This document shows positions 1 through 8,945 of a stretch of DNA of 64,000 bases, one piece after another (the stretch's first letter is position 1; the number at the start of each line of letters is the position of its first letter). This DNA is from Erythrobacter sanguineus (GTDB taxonomy: Bacteria > Pseudomonadota > Alphaproteobacteria > Sphingomonadales > Sphingomonadaceae), in contig NZ_FRDF01000001.1 in assembly GCF_900143235.1 (NCBI RefSeq), forward strand, positions 124,001-188,000, in the 5' to 3' direction. A program made the position numbers and the translations under genes. The notes below the pieces were generated by a model. It worked only from the letters and a program-made list of their open reading frames with translations, was not told the origin of the DNA and searched no databases.

Positions 1-1
1 C

Positions 2-613
2 CTTGCCTTCATCGCCCACGCGCAGACCACCGACAAGCTGCTGCTGGCCGCATCCGACGGACGGTTCTTCACGCTCGGTTGCGACAAGCTTCCCGGCGCG
101 CGCGGCTTTGGCGAACCGGTTCGCACCATGATCGACCTTGAAAGCGAGGCCAATGTTGCAGCGATGATGGTGCACCGTCCCGGCGGCCGGTTGCTGCTCG
201 CCTCAAACCACGGCAAGGGCTTTGTTGCACAGACCGAGGAATTGCTGGCCGAGACCCGCAAGGGCCGGCAGGTGGTGAACCTGAAGGACGGCGCGGTGCT
301 GCGGGTGATCCGCGAGATTCCCGAAGGCCACGATCACGTCGCCTGCGTCGGCGACAATCGCAAGCTGGTGGTGTTCAACCTTGAAGAACTGCCGGTGATG
401 ACCCGCGGGCAGGGGGTGCAGTTGCAGCGTTTCCGCGACGGGGGATTGTCGGACGCGATCACCTTCGTGCTCGGCGATGGCCTCAGCTGGCAGATGGGCG
501 GATCGGGCGAACGCACCCGGACAGAGACCGAAATCCGGATGTGGAAGGTGGCGCGCGGCGCAGCCGGGCGGATGCCGCCGCAGGGGTTCCCCAAATCCAA
601 CCGCTTCGATTGA
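2..613 (+). CDS. parC: DNA topoisomerase IV subunit A, C-terminal fragment
   Basis: About the last 203 codons of ParC; the reading frame is open from the left edge and ends at TGA 611-613. ParC is the DNA-breaking subunit of topoisomerase IV, works with ParE and decatenates daughter chromosomes. What is visible is the C-terminal DNA-wrapping beta-pinwheel: repeated blades such as LLLAASDGRFFTL, LLLASNHGKGFV and GVQLQRFRDGGL, with short charged loops between them. The catalytic tyrosine and the winged-helix region lie outside the window. A GyrA tail would look similar; the final blade and the tail ending PKSNRFD favour ParC, but the distinction rests on general resemblance only. A strong hairpin follows 17 bases after the stop. 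Confidence 0.85.
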   Translation, partial: LAFIAHAQTTDKLLLAASDGRFFTLGCDKLPGARGFGEPVRTMIDLESEANVAAMMVHRPGGRLLLASNHGKGFVAQTEELLAETRKGRQVVNLKDGAVLRVIREIPEGHDHVACVGDNRKLVVFNLEELPVMTRGQGVQLQRFRDGGLSDAITFVLGDGLSWQMGGSGERTRTETEIRMWKVARGAAGRMPPQGFPKSNRFD

Positions 614-629
614 CGCCGGGCGCAAAAAA

Positions 630-662
630 GGCCGGGGTGACGCTGTCGGCGCCGCCCCGGCC
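630..662. terminator. Rho-independent terminator, possibly bidirectional
   Basis: GGCCGGGG (630-637) pairs perfectly with CCCCGGCC (655-662). A run of six A precedes the stem and TTTC follows it, so it can act for parC on the plus strand and, with a U-run from the A tract, for the exported-protein gene converging from the right. Confidence 0.8.
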
Positions 663-691
663 TTTCGCTGTTAGGTGTTGAGGCCTGCGGC

Positions 692-1297
692 TTACTGCGC
701 GGCGCCGCTTGCCCCGTCGTCATCGCCCGTAGCACTGGCGGTTTCCTTGGCCCGGGCCTGTGCGGCAGTCAGGATTTCGGCGCCTTCGGGCACTTCGACG
801 GTGTTCGCGGCCAGCTGCTGGGCCGAATAGAGCGCCATCAGCATCCCTTCGGGGTTCACGGCGAAGGATTCGCGGGTCAGGCTGACGATGCCCGCGTCAT
901 TCTGGATGATCACGGCGTCTTCGCTGTCGATGGTGTAGATCGTGCCGGCCGGCATGCCATCGGCGCTGACCACCGCAGCGCCTTCGACCAGCGCGGCATC
1001 GCGCTTGGCATTGGCTTCGGCGACCTGCGCGTCCATCATCGCATCGATCTGGCCCTTGGTGGCGTTGATGCTGGGACCGGTTTCGCCCGCGCCGATCAGT
1101 TCAGCGGGGATCGGTGCCTTGTGCTTGCCGGTGTCGATCAGCACCACGCCGTCCTGGACAGCTTCGACCGTGCCGATCGGGTTGCCATCATTGCCGTAGA
1201 CGGTCGCGCCGACATCCTGCGCATTGGCGGCAACGGGAGTCAGGGCCGGAACGGCGGCGAGCAGGGTGGCCAGCAGCGCCAGCTTGAGGGATTTCAT
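692..1297 (-). CDS. Exported protein with two PRC-barrel-like repeats
   Basis: 201 residues. The ATG at 1297 is preferred over one five codons upstream because GGAG sits nine bases before it and the signal peptide then starts directly (MKSLKLALLATLLAAV, probable cleavage after ANA-QD). The mature protein has two related segments of the form G-x-x-V-x-x-x-DG-x-P-x-GT followed by V-V/I-L/I-I-x-x-D (residues about 34-70 and 110-150). This resembles PRC-barrel beta domains, though assignment by eye is tentative. The tail is rich in Ala, Gly and Asp. The function is unknown; a periplasmic role is inferred from the signal peptide. It is monocistronic, convergent with parC, and separated from cca by about 240 bases. 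Confidence 0.75.
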   Translation of the reverse strand: MKSLKLALLATLLAAVPALTPVAANAQDVGATVYGNDGNPIGTVEAVQDGVVLIDTGKHKAPIPAELIGAGETGPSINATKGQIDAMMDAQVAEANAKRDAALVEGAAVVSADGMPAGTIYTIDSEDAVIIQNDAGIVSLTRESFAVNPEGMLMALYSAQQLAANTVEVPEGAEILTAAQARAKETASATGDDDGASGAAQ

Positions 1298-1444
1298 CGA
1301 TGTTATCTCCATCTTTGCATTTCATAGAAGCACTGCCCGAGTGCAGAGGCGGCGGGATACGCAATGCCGGGTGGCCAAAAGACCGGGGCGAGAGGCCGGC
1401 AAAAGCACCGGTTGAGGTTGAACGTCCATGCAGTAAATGCACGA

Positions 1445-1459
1445 AACCCGCGCCGGGTT
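1445..1459 (-). terminator. Short hairpin downstream of cca
   Basis: AACCCG (1445-1450) pairs with CGGGTT (1454-1459) around a three-base loop, and TTTC follows on the minus strand. It is the best candidate for ending the operon that finishes with cca, but the stem is only 6 bp. The rest of 1298-1535 shows no coding potential and probably holds the promoter of the exported protein. Confidence 0.35.
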
Positions 1460-1535
1460 CCTAGACGGTCAAAGCGGCGGCTGACAACCGCATCGGCCGT
1501 GCGGGAGCTTCCGTTTGTCGTCCCTATGGTGCGGT

Positions 1536-2726
1536 TCACCCCGCCGGGCTGTATCCGTCCAGTGCCTCGGTCAGGAGTTGCTCGATCCGGGCGGGGCCGG
1601 GAAAGCCTTCCGCCACCCAGCTTTGCTCGACCATTTGCAGGATGCGCGCGACCGCCGGCCCGGCGGTGATACCGCGCGCCACGATCGCGCCGCCCTTGAG
1701 CGGAAACTCCGGTATCTGCCATTCCGCCAGTGCGCGCGCGTCGCTGCCCAGCAGCAGCAGCCGGTCGACGGCAAGCGGCATGGTGAGACGGTAGGCGAGG
1801 GCGTGGGGGTTGTCGCTGTCGTCCGCCTTGCGCTCGGCAGCGGTAACCAACCGGTTGCGCTGGGCTTTTGACAGCCGCAGCCGCGCGGCCACCGTTTCGG
1901 CGACATCGGGCGAGGGCGGCAGCAGCGCAGCGAGGCGGCGAACCGGATCGGCGGTAAAGCCTTGGCGCAGCTCGGCGGCGATCAGGCGTTCGAGCGCGGC
2001 AAGCTGCGCGGCGCAGGCCTCGGGCAGGATCACGCCGAGCACGCCGCCCGTCCGCATCCGTTCCAGCGTCGGGTGCGGATCGGGCAGCGCGAGCAGCGCC
2101 AGCAGCTCGGCTGCAATGCGTTCGCGGCTGAGGCCTTTCAGGGTATGAGCCAGTTCGGTGCAGGCCTGTTCGGCCTCGGTATCCAGTTCCGATCCGAACC
2201 GCGCCTGAAAGCGGTAATAGCGCAGGATCCGCAGGTGATCCTCGGCGATCCGTGCGCGTGCAGAGCCGATGAAGCGCACCCGGCGTGCGGTGAGATCAGC
2301 GAGGCCACCGAAGAAATCGGCAATCTCCAGCGTCTCCGGATGGGCATAGAGCGCGTTGATGGTGAAATCGCGCCTTGCGGCATCCTCGCGCCAGTCGCTG
2401 GCAAAGACGATGGTCGCGCGCCGCCCATCGGTGGCGACATCGCGGCGCAAAGTGGTGATCTCGACAGGCCCATCCTTGAGAATCGCGGTAATGGTGCCGT
2501 GGTCGATTCCCGTCGGCACGGTGCGGATGCCCGCTGCGCGGCAGCGGTCAATCACCGCATCGGGGGTGAGCAGGGTGGCGCAATCGACATCGCGCACCGG
2601 CTGCCCCAGCAGGCTGTCGCGCACCGCGCCGCCGACCCAGCGGATGTTCTCGGCGCCCAGCGCCGCAGTCAGCGTGGCCAGCCCGGCGCGGCGTGTCCAT
2701 TCGGCTTCGGCCAGATCACGCAGCAT
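1536..2726 (-). CDS. cca: CCA tRNA nucleotidyltransferase
   Basis: 396 residues, a class II polymerase-beta-fold nucleotidyltransferase that adds or repairs the 3' CCA of tRNA, or one of the closely related poly(A) polymerases. The N-terminal catalytic core shows GGAVRDSLLG (residues about 32-41), the metal-binding acidic pair in DVDCAT, the basic motif RRDFTINALY and the neck motif EDHLRILRYYRF. The rest is the helical RNA-binding tail. It is the last gene of a leftward chain in which all junctions but one overlap: its ATG lies 11 bases inside the end of the NUDIX gene. CCA-adding rather than poly(A) activity is inferred from the typical alphaproteobacterial neighbourhood and cannot be proven from the motifs. 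Confidence 0.9.
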   Translation of the reverse strand: MLRDLAEAEWTRRAGLATLTAALGAENIRWVGGAVRDSLLGQPVRDVDCATLLTPDAVIDRCRAAGIRTVPTGIDHGTITAILKDGPVEITTLRRDVATDGRRATIVFASDWREDAARRDFTINALYAHPETLEIADFFGGLADLTARRVRFIGSARARIAEDHLRILRYYRFQARFGSELDTEAEQACTELAHTLKGLSRERIAAELLALLALPDPHPTLERMRTGGVLGVILPEACAAQLAALERLIAAELRQGFTADPVRRLAALLPPSPDVAETVAARLRLSKAQRNRLVTAAERKADDSDNPHALAYRLTMPLAVDRLLLLGSDARALAEWQIPEFPLKGGAIVARGITAGPAVARILQMVEQSWVAEGFPGPARIEQLLTEALDGYSPAG

Positions 2727-3342
2727 CCTTCAGCCTTTCCACCGCGATGCGGCGCGCAAGGTTGGCGATGATCGCCGCGGTCACGCCCCAGATCCGGAAA
2801 CCCTGCCAGTCGAGTTCGAGATAACGCCGCGTGGCTCCGCGCCAGAACACCTCGTTGGTGGTCCAGCTGGCGGGATCGAGCAACAGCGAAAGCGGCGCTT
2901 CGAACCAGTCGGCCACCTCGATCGGATCGGGCTGCAAGTCGAGCCCCGGCGGGACCACGCCCAGCACTGGCGTGACGATGAAGCCGGTGCCGGTGTGATA
3001 GACATCGCTGGTGCCGATCACCCGCACTGCTTCGGGCGGCAGGGCAAGTTCCTCCTCGGCCTCGCGCAGGGCGGCGGTGACGGCGTCCTCGCCCGGATCG
3101 ATCTTGCCGCCGGGAAAGGCGACCTGCCCCGGGTGATCGCGCATCGATCGGGGGCGCTGGGTCAGGATGACCTGCGGATCATCGGGCACATCGGTCACGG
3201 CGATCAGCACGGCGGCAGGCGTGGCACGGCCATCGCGGGCGAATTGCGCATCGCTGAGCAGGTCGGGGATGTCGCGCGCGTGACCTTCCGCGAACAGGCG
3301 GGACAGCGGCTCGTAAAGGCTGGGGCGGGCAGGCATGGTCAT
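2716..3342 (-). CDS. NUDIX hydrolase, CoA pyrophosphatase type
   Basis: 208 residues. The Nudix box runs from residue 79 to 99 (GKIDPGED...REAEEEL) and contains the metal-binding REAEEE core. The preceding NQVAFPGG-like stretch (HPGQVAFPGGK) is the signature of the NudL/CoA-diphosphatase branch, which cleaves CoA and its derivatives to 4'-phosphopantetheine and 3',5'-ADP. Upstream, LTQRP matches the substrate strand of that branch. The start ATG overlaps the TGA of the DUF1285 gene as ATGA, indicating translational coupling; the 3' end overlaps cca by 11 bases. Substrate assignment comes from family resemblance. Confidence 0.85.
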   Translation of the reverse strand: MTMPARPSLYEPLSRLFAEGHARDIPDLLSDAQFARDGRATPAAVLIAVTDVPDDPQVILTQRPRSMRDHPGQVAFPGGKIDPGEDAVTAALREAEEELALPPEAVRVIGTSDVYHTGTGFIVTPVLGVVPPGLDLQPDPIEVADWFEAPLSLLLDPASWTTNEVFWRGATRRYLELDWQGFRIWGVTAAIIANLARRIAVERLKDAA

Positions 3343-3893
3343 GGCAGCAGCGAGAAGGTCGCGCCCCGGCTCGCGATCTGCCAGCCCTTGTCCTGGGCGC
3401 CTTCAGCCAGCGCGATGTCCGCGAGCTGGGCATAGGTCGAACGGTTGAGCCGCGCCTCGCAGCCGTGTCGGACTTGGAGGTAAAGCGCCGGGGTTTCGGC
3501 ATCGCCCGCAGCGCGCAAGGGGTGCTCCGGTCCGGCGATCACGAGGTCATCCGTGTTGAGTCGAAACACCAGCGCATCATCGGCGCGCGCGCAATCAGTG
3601 GCGATAAAGGCCGCGTCCTCGACTTCAATCGACAGCTTCTCGAACGGGGTGACGAGCCAGTGCTGACCGGCCTCCTCGCGCTTCAGCAGCCCGGCAAAGG
3701 CGCGCACCATCGCCTCGCGCCGGATCGGCGCGCCTTCGTGGTACCATGTCCCATCGGCAGCGATCCGCATGAAGCTGTCGCCTTGCCTTTGCGGCGCCCA
3801 GCCTTCCACCGCCGGCAATTTGCGCTGCGCGACGAGATCGGCGATTTGCGCAAGCGTCAGTTCGGCAAGGTATGGGGGCGGTTCGTAAGGCAT
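3339..3893 (-). CDS. DUF1285 family protein
   Basis: 184 residues, cytoplasmic, with no signal peptide or membrane segment. It matches the DUF1285 family in length and signature features: an N-terminal LPAVEGWAPQ segment, the FMRIAADGTWYHEGAPIRR block that reads like a nucleic-acid or ligand-binding beta sheet, and the central HWLVTPFEKLSIEVED. The function of the family is unknown; structures described for it suggest a small beta-rich fold. It sits between the GNAT and NUDIX genes and overlaps NUDIX by four bases, so it is co-transcribed with a CoA-related hydrolase and the CCA enzyme. Confidence 0.85.
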   Translation of the reverse strand: MPYEPPPYLAELTLAQIADLVAQRKLPAVEGWAPQRQGDSFMRIAADGTWYHEGAPIRREAMVRAFAGLLKREEAGQHWLVTPFEKLSIEVEDAAFIATDCARADDALVFRLNTDDLVIAGPEHPLRAAGDAETPALYLQVRHGCEARLNRSTYAQLADIALAEGAQDKGWQIASRGATFSLLP

Positions 3894-3947
3894 GGTATGT
3901 TCAATGCGATGCCAGAAGCAGGGGTTCCCGCCAAGAGGGGCAAAGAC

Positions 3948-4556
3948 TCAGGCCTCCCACGGCCCCAGCATCCCTTCGGCCGGCATGGCCGCCAGCGCCG
4001 CGCCGCGGGCCAGCAAGCGATCAGGTTCATAAGGGCCGGGACAGCGCCAGCCGCCGGTCATGGCGGCGGAAAAGCCCCAGCGCCCGTAATAATCCGCATC
4101 CCCGATCAGCACCTGCGGCAAGCGCGATTGCCGTACCGCTCCGCTACTTGAGGACGGGCTTCTCTGCCCTACCGCTCCGCTACTTGAGGACGGGATTGCC
4201 CCGCGGCCGTTTGCCGCGAGCCGTGCATCGGCATCGAGCATCGCGCTCATCAATCCCACGCCAAAGCCTTCGCCTTGCCGTTCGGGGACGACCGCAACCG
4301 GCCCGACCATTACCAGCGGCACCTGCCCCTGTTTGGTCTGCAAGGCGATCGGCCAGCACTGGATCGTGCCGACCAGCAGCTCGTCCTCGTCCAGTGCGGC
4401 GAAACTCAAGGTGGGCAGCCACGGCATCCCTTCGCGGATGCGATAGGCCGTGCGCGCGTGGCGATCCGGCCCGAAGGCACGGTCGAGCACCGCCTCGATC
4501 ATGGCGGGATCGACCGCCTCGAGCGGGATCAGCGTGGCAGTGGCGGCGGCGTTCAT
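3948..4556 (-). CDS. GNAT-family N-acetyltransferase interrupted by an in-frame repeat
   Basis: 202 residues, in the YhbS-like GNAT branch. The acetyl-CoA loop is in the VAVVPERQGEGFGVGLM segment (residues about 87-103; RQGEGFG takes the place of the Q/RxxGxG/A motif). The C-terminal strand VLIGDADYYGRWGFS is typical of the branch. Between LAANGR and LPQVLIGD the protein carries two 12-residue repeats, PSSSSGAVGQRS and PSSSSGAVRQSR, which have no place in the fold and come from a 36-bp DNA repeat (see 4122-4193). The insertion lies in the loop before the conserved strand, so activity may be kept. The start ATG overlaps the stop of the sugar-dehydrogenase gene (ATGA). The substrate is unknown. 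Confidence 0.85.
   Translation of the reverse strand: MNAAATATLIPLEAVDPAMIEAVLDRAFGPDRHARTAYRIREGMPWLPTLSFAALDEDELLVGTIQCWPIALQTKQGQVPLVMVGPVAVVPERQGEGFGVGLMSAMLDADARLAANGRGAIPSSSSGAVGQRSPSSSSGAVRQSRLPQVLIGDADYYGRWGFSAAMTGGWRCPGPYEPDRLLARGAALAAMPAEGMLGPWEA
4122..4193 (-). repeat. Two tandem 36-bp units inserted in frame in the GNAT gene
   Basis: Units 4158-4193 and 4122-4157 share CCGTCCTCAAGTAGCGGAGC and the following GGTA, then diverge (GGGCAGAGAAGC versus CGGCAATCGCGC). Because 36 is divisible by three the reading frame is kept, and each unit encodes PSSSSGAV plus four variable residues. The same core CTCAAGTAGCG with the next AGCG occurs twice, 36 bp apart, in the carotenoid oxygenase gene at 52358-52429, in the same orientation relative to the coding strand. 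Confidence 0.85.
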
Positions 4557-5725
4557 TGAGGGGTGAGCTTCAGCACCCGCCCGTCCTCGCCGTCCTCGGC
4601 AATCCAGATCGCCCCGTCCGGCCCCTGTTCGACCGAGCGCAGCCGCCGGTCGAATTCGTGGCGGGCGACTTCGCGTGCGCTGTCGCCTTCAATCGCGACC
4701 CGCACCAGTGCCTGGGTGCTGAGGCCCGCGATCAGCGCCTGCCCTTGCCACGCGCCGAACATCTCGCCCGAATAGAGGATCATGTCACCCGGCGCGATCA
4801 CCGGGGTCCAGCTGATGACTGGCTGAGCGAACCCATCATCCGCCGAATGATCGGGGATCGGGTCGCCATTATAATGTTCGCCATTGGAACGGATCGGCCA
4901 GCCGTAATTGGCGCCGCGCTGAACCAGGTTCAATTCATCCCCGCCCGCCGGGCCATGTTCAACTTCCCACAGGCGCCCTTCGGCATCCCAGTCCATGCCC
5001 AGAATATTGCGGTGGCCATAGGACCAGATTTCCGCCGTGACCCCGCCCTTGTCGGCCATCGGATTGCCGGCTGCAGGCGTGCCGTCGAGGTTGAGACGCA
5101 CAATGGTGCCGAGGGTGTTTGATGTGTCCTGCGAAGGCTGCATCTTCTGCCGCTCGCCGCTGGCGATGTAGAGATATTCGCCATCGGGCGAGATGCTGAT
5201 GCGGTGCGAATAATGCCCGCGGCCCGTTACCTTGGGGGTCTGGCGCCAGATCACGTCCAGCCCCTCGATGGCGCAGGCTTCAGCCTCGGCGCAGACCAGC
5301 GTGCCCTTGCCGACCACGGCGCCGCGGGTATCGTCCGCCCCGGCCTCGGCCCAGCTCAGATAGATGGTGCGGCGGCCCAGCTCGGCGGAAGCTTCGGATG
5401 CGAGAAAGGCGATGTCGCCAAGCCCGCCCTGACCGCCATAGGCAACCTCGGGCAGGCCGCTGACGGTGCCGACTGTTCCGCTTGCTGTGTCGAGGAACTT
5501 CATCGTTCCGGCTTGCTCGGTCACGAACAGGATCGGCGTGCCGGGGGCGAATTCGATGGCCCAGGGTTCGGCAAATGTGGCCATCTCGGCGACCTGAAAA
5601 GCGGCCCCGTCTGTTGCCAAAGTGGCGCTTTCCCCGGATTCAGCCCCGGTTTTTGCATAGCCGCAGCTTGCCAGCATCAGCGTGGGCAGGGACAGTGCGG
5701 CGAGGTAACGGGATGAACGGATCAT
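4553..5725 (-). CDS. PQQ-type sugar (glucose/sorbosone) dehydrogenase lipoprotein
   Basis: 390 residues. The start at 5725 gives a lipoprotein signal, MIRSSRYLAALSLPTLMLASC, with lipobox LASC and acylated Cys21. The mature part is a six-bladed beta-propeller of the soluble glucose dehydrogenase family. It includes AEPWAIEFAPG, GGQGGLGDIAF, GRGHYSHRISISPDGEYLYIA, LEVEHGPAGGDELN-like (WEVEHGPAGGDELN) and the closing RRLRSVEQGPDGAIWIAED. Members oxidise aldose sugars or sorbosone with PQQ, but many environmental paralogues have unknown substrates. It is anchored in a membrane facing the periplasm. It is first in the leftward overlapping operon through cca. Its ATG overlaps the divergent rnhB ATG in the bases CATG at 5723-5726, leaving no intergenic DNA. 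Confidence 0.85.
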   Translation of the reverse strand: MIRSSRYLAALSLPTLMLASCGYAKTGAESGESATLATDGAAFQVAEMATFAEPWAIEFAPGTPILFVTEQAGTMKFLDTASGTVGTVSGLPEVAYGGQGGLGDIAFLASEASAELGRRTIYLSWAEAGADDTRGAVVGKGTLVCAEAEACAIEGLDVIWRQTPKVTGRGHYSHRISISPDGEYLYIASGERQKMQPSQDTSNTLGTIVRLNLDGTPAAGNPMADKGGVTAEIWSYGHRNILGMDWDAEGRLWEVEHGPAGGDELNLVQRGANYGWPIRSNGEHYNGDPIPDHSADDGFAQPVISWTPVIAPGDMILYSGEMFGAWQGQALIAGLSTQALVRVAIEGDSAREVARHEFDRRLRSVEQGPDGAIWIAEDGEDGRVLKLTPQ

Positions 5726-6347
5726 GCTAGGGGTCACTCCGGGTTTTACTGTCACGAACGGCAAGATCATCATTGGCGTCGACGAGGCCGGTCGCGGGCC
5801 GCTGGCCGGGCCGGTGGTGGCCGCGGCGGTTGTGCTTGGGCGCGAGATACCTGCGGGGCTCGACGATTCCAAGCGTCTTTCCGCAAAACGCCGCGGCGTG
5901 CTCGATCAGGCGGTGCGCGCGGGTTGCTGTTGGGCGGTGGCAGTGGTCGCGCCCGACGAGATCGACCGTGTGAACATCTTTCAGGCGACGATGCTGGGCA
6001 TGACCCGCGCGGTGACGAGTCTGACAGCCGCGCTGGGTGCTGGCCCGTACGAGGTGCTGATCGATGGCAACATGACCCCGGCAGGCCGCTGCGGCGAATG
6101 GTGCTGGCCTGCGCGAGCGATTGTTGGCGGTGACGGGATCGAACCGGCCATCTCCGCTGCCTCTATCATCGCCAAGGAATGGCGCGACCGGATGATGGTG
6201 GAGGCCGCGCAGGCGCACCCGCATTACGGCTGGGAACGCAACAAGGGTTATGGCACGGTCGAACATATGGACGCGCTGCGGGTGCATGGGCCAACGCCGC
6301 TGCATCGCCGCAGCTTTGCGCCCGTCGCGCAATTGACGCTTGTCTGA
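5724..6347 (+). CDS. rnhB: Ribonuclease HII
   Basis: 207 residues. RNase HII cuts the RNA strand of RNA-DNA hybrids and starts removal of misincorporated ribonucleotides. The active site is visible: GVDEAGRGPLAGPV (residues about 18-31) supplies the first Asp-Glu pair, EVLIDGNMTPAG the central Asp, and the segment EPAISAASIIAKEWRD the conserved family motif with the final Asp. The ATG at 5724 is the only ATG before the DEAGRG motif, giving an N-terminal extension of about 14 residues. It lies on top of the start of the divergent lipoprotein gene, so the promoter must be inside that gene. Confidence 0.92.
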   Translation: MLGVTPGFTVTNGKIIIGVDEAGRGPLAGPVVAAAVVLGREIPAGLDDSKRLSAKRRGVLDQAVRAGCCWAVAVVAPDEIDRVNIFQATMLGMTRAVTSLTAALGAGPYEVLIDGNMTPAGRCGEWCWPARAIVGGDGIEPAISAASIIAKEWRDRMMVEAAQAHPHYGWERNKGYGTVEHMDALRVHGPTPLHRRSFAPVAQLTLV

Positions 6348-6380
6348 TCGGATTTTTCCATCCCATGATGATGGCGCGGT

Positions 6381-7729
<1,349 letters not shown>

Positions 7730-7746
7730 TTGCCGCAGACCTTCCC

Positions 7747-8862
7747 ATGACTGACTGCATCTACCTCCACCCGCTCACGCTTATCTCAGGGCCGCAGGCG
7801 GTGGATGGCGATGCCGTGCGGCTAGGCGGGTCGATGGCCTATGCCCGCGAATTCGCGCTGGTGCTGCGCGGGGCGGATGGCGGTGTGACCGAACGGATCG
7901 TCACCACGGCGGCGGGCATGGACGAGGCGATGGCGCGCCTGCCCGATCTTGCCGCGCGCGAGGCGGAGCGGCAGTGGAACAACATCCGGAAAATCCATGC
8001 CCCGCTGCAACTGGGTGGGCGCACGATCCGGCTCGACCAGCCGCAGGTGATGGGCATCCTCAATGTCACGCCTGACAGCTTTTCCGATGGCGGGCAGCAC
8101 GACAGCGCCGATGCGGCGCGCGCGCATGCCGCTGCCATGCTTGAGGCAGGCGCGGCGATCATCGACATTGGCGGGGAAAGCACGCGCCCGGGCGCAGCCG
8201 CGACCTTTGAGGACGAGGAAATCCGCCGGGTCGTACCGGCTGTGCGCGCCGCTGCCGATATGGGTGCGGCGATCAGCGTCGATACCCGCCGCGCCGGAGT
8301 GCTGGAGGCCGCGATTTCTGCCGGCGCGCACATGGCCAATGATGTCTCGGCCTTGCGCTATGATCCGCGCAGCGTTGAACTCGCGGCGCAACTGGGCTGC
8401 CCGGTGGTGCTGATGCACGCGCCCGGCAGCGGCGAGGATCTCCACGCCGGGGGCAAGTATCACGATGTGGTGTGCGACGTGTTCGATTTCCTGCGGCTGG
8501 CGCGCGAAAGGGCGATTGTCGCCGGGGTCGCCGAAGAACGCATCATGCTGGATCCCGGCATTGGCTTTGGCAAGTCGCTGGGCGAGAACCTTGGGTTGAT
8601 CAATGCCTTGCCGCTGTTCCATGCGCTGGGCAGCCCGCTGTTGCTGGGTGCCAGCCGCAAGCGCATGATCGGTGCGCTGTCGCACGAGGAAGAGGCGGCT
8701 GGCCGGCTGGCGGGATCGATCGCTCTTGCGGTCAGGGGCATGGAGGCCGGGGTTCACCTGCTGCGCGCGCATGATGTTGCCGAGACGGTGCAGGCGCGCA
8801 ATGTGTGGCGCGGTCTGCGCGATGCGGCGCTGACGGATTTTTCGCAGCTCCCGCCTCTTTGA
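7747..8862 (+). CDS. folP: Dihydropteroate synthase with N-terminal extension
   Basis: 371 residues against about 280 in E. coli. The TIM-barrel enzyme joins para-aminobenzoate to 6-hydroxymethyl-dihydropterin diphosphate in folate synthesis and is the sulfonamide target. The two family signatures are present: MGILNVTPDSFSDGG (from about residue 102) and DIGGESTRPGA. The strands DTRRAGV, NDVSALR, VVLMHAPG and LLLGASRKRMIG follow in order. The extra ~100 residues (YLHPLTLISGPQAV... through NNIRKIHAPL) have no recognised motif; similar extensions are, from general knowledge, seen in sphingomonad homologues. It lies 17 bases after ccrM and is probably co-transcribed. Confidence 0.92.
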   Translation: MTDCIYLHPLTLISGPQAVDGDAVRLGGSMAYAREFALVLRGADGGVTERIVTTAAGMDEAMARLPDLAAREAERQWNNIRKIHAPLQLGGRTIRLDQPQVMGILNVTPDSFSDGGQHDSADAARAHAAAMLEAGAAIIDIGGESTRPGAAATFEDEEIRRVVPAVRAAADMGAAISVDTRRAGVLEAAISAGAHMANDVSALRYDPRSVELAAQLGCPVVLMHAPGSGEDLHAGGKYHDVVCDVFDFLRLARERAIVAGVAEERIMLDPGIGFGKSLGENLGLINALPLFHALGSPLLLGASRKRMIGALSHEEEAAGRLAGSIALAVRGMEAGVHLLRAHDVAETVQARNVWRGLRDAALTDFSQLPPL

Positions 8863-8945
8863 GCCGGTCTTTCGCGCGCGCCACACATCTGTCATGCAGC
8901 GCGGCCAGAACATCGCCAATCGCGAATCTCCCAAGGAGCCTTTTG

